DNA from: Bacteroidota bacterium
GTDB taxonomy: Bacteria > Bacteroidota > Bacteroidia > J057
DNA length: 5,923 nt
Direction of reading: 5' to 3'
NCBI GenBank assembly: GCA_963169475.1
Contig: CAUJFT010000200.1
Span: 1-5,923 of the forward strand
Every line of letters begins with the position of its first letter. Positions within the stretch are counted from its first letter, which is position 1. A model generated the notes under the pieces. That model saw only the letters and a list, made by a program, of their open reading frames with translations, was not told the origin of the DNA and did no database searches. Positions 4,999-5,923 of this stretch are shown here, in pieces. Both the position numbers and the translations under genes were made by a program.

Positions 4999-5923
4999 AT
5001 GAACTTACTTTCAGCCGAAAATATTAGCAAAAACTACGGAGAGAAAACTCTTTTCAGCAACATAACATTGGGCGTAAATCAGGGAGAAAGAATAGCCTTT
5101 ATCGGCATTAATGGCGCAGGAAAATCTACGTTATTAAAAATATTATCTGGGGAAGAAAACCCCGATGACGGCATTGTATCTGTTCGTAAGGGGATAAAAA
5201 TTGGATTTCTGGGACAAAACCCGCGTTTTGATGAGGAGGCAAGTGTTTTTGAAAATGTGTTTTCTGCGAATCACCCCTTGATGAGCCTGATCAGAGAATA
5301 CGAACTCCATCACCAAAAAAAGCAACATACAGCCCAAGAAGAAGCCCGCGCCCTAGAATTAGTTGCACAAATGACCGCCCTTCACGCTTGGGAGTATGAG
5401 CAGCGCACTAAGGAAATTATCTCCCGAATGGGTATTGAGCCTTGGATTCATCAACCCCTTCGACTACTCTCTGGCGGACAGCGAAAAAGAGTGGCAATGG
5501 CAAGAGTCCTTATGGATGAGCCTGATGTGCTTATTCTTGACGAACCTACCAATCATTTAGACCTTGAAACGGTAGAATGGCTTGAAAACCTAATTCTCGA
5601 CCGCTTCCCAACGGTGTTATTGGTAACGCATGACCGCTATTTTTTAGATAGCCTTACGAATCATATTGTAGAACTTGCGCATGGAGAAGTCTTTAAATAC
5701 AAAGGAAACTATGCCTATTATTTAGAGAAAAAAGCAGAAAGAGAAGATATTCGCAATGCAGAAATTGATAAAGCGCGCAACCTTATGCGTAAAGAATTAG
5801 AATGGATTCGGAGGCAACCCAAGGCGCGGGGGACTAAGGCAAAGTATAGGGTAGATGCGTTTGAGGTGCTTCAAGACAAAGCCCGCCGCCAAACTGTGGA
5901 TAATCAATTAGCACTTAATATCA
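4999..5923 (+). CDS. ABC-F ATPase, Uup-like (3' end beyond the window)
   Basis: The first 308 codons of an ABC-F protein are present and the frame is still open at the window end. ABC-F proteins are soluble twin-ATPase factors that bind the ribosomal E site or assist ribosome assembly; they have no membrane domain. The first nucleotide-binding domain is complete: Walker A GINGAGKST (36-44), Q-loop Gln73, signature LSGGQ (157-161), Walker B VLILDE (177-182) followed by the PTNHLD block typical of ABC-F (183-188), and switch His211. The interdomain linker begins near 236 and contains ELEWIRRQPKARGTKAKYR (266-284), characteristic of Uup/EttA-type linkers. About 80 residues separate the Q-loop from the signature, short enough to favour Uup over factors with a long arm. 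The second ATPase domain and any Uup C-terminal coiled coil lie outside. The start ATG follows GTAAAA. A resistance-type ABC-F cannot be excluded from this half. Confidence 0.9.
   Translation, partial: MNLLSAENISKNYGEKTLFSNITLGVNQGERIAFIGINGAGKSTLLKILSGEENPDDGIVSVRKGIKIGFLGQNPRFDEEASVFENVFSANHPLMSLIREYELHHQKKQHTAQEEARALELVAQMTALHAWEYEQRTKEIISRMGIEPWIHQPLRLLSGGQRKRVAMARVLMDEPDVLILDEPTNHLDLETVEWLENLILDRFPTVLLVTHDRYFLDSLTNHIVELAHGEVFKYKGNYAYYLEKKAEREDIRNAEIDKARNLMRKELEWIRRQPKARGTKAKYRVDAFEVLQDKARRQTVDNQLALNI

Noticed and set aside
5143..5337. A 64-codon - strand open frame inside the ABC-F gene
   Set aside because: It lies opposite a conserved ATPase domain whose + strand motifs are intact, so it is a shadow.

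Overview
The window looks like chromosomal DNA of a low-GC member of the Bacteroidota (Bacteroidetes). The evidence is a DUF4175-type giant coiled-coil membrane protein, start codons preceded by A-rich sequence with no Shine-Dalgarno motif, an exact Bacteroidetes -7 promoter box (TAnnTTTG) before the last gene, and a YbeY whose metal motif has the spacing I recall from this phylum. All complete genes are on the + strand. I cannot assign a genus.

Layout: (1) Bases 1-43 hold the last 13 codons and stop of an upstream + strand gene, followed by a strong intrinsic terminator (78-110). (2) Bases 111-338 hold no intact gene. They contain a coding-like but frame-broken stretch on the - strand (about 145-337), possibly a gene remnant, and a second terminator-like hairpin (278-300) just before the next gene. 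(3) 339-3749 encodes a 1136-residue DUF4175-like protein: three N-terminal membrane segments, a beta-rich probably periplasmic region, a very long coiled coil and a Met/Gln/Gly-rich section. (4) 3814-4254 encodes a small stand-alone GHKL ATPase resembling RsbW/SpoIIAB anti-sigma serine kinases. (5) A terminator-like hairpin (4312-4341) separates it from ybeY, the rRNA-maturation endoribonuclease, best started at ATG 4430 and ending at 4876. (6) A promoter and a structured leader (4936-4998) precede an Uup-like ABC-F ATPase gene that starts at 4999 and runs off the window end.

The genes fall into two themes. DUF4175 and the GHKL ATPase are closely spaced (64 bases) and probably co-transcribed; envelope function or signalling is possible, but neither function can be read from the sequence. 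YbeY and the ABC-F protein both act on the ribosome, but the ABC-F gene has its own promoter-like element, so they are probably separate units. I see no CRISPR array, tRNA, rRNA, insertion sequence or phage gene. The least explained elements are the broken minus-strand reading frame, the hairpins before the DUF4175 and ABC-F genes, and the DUF4175 protein itself.
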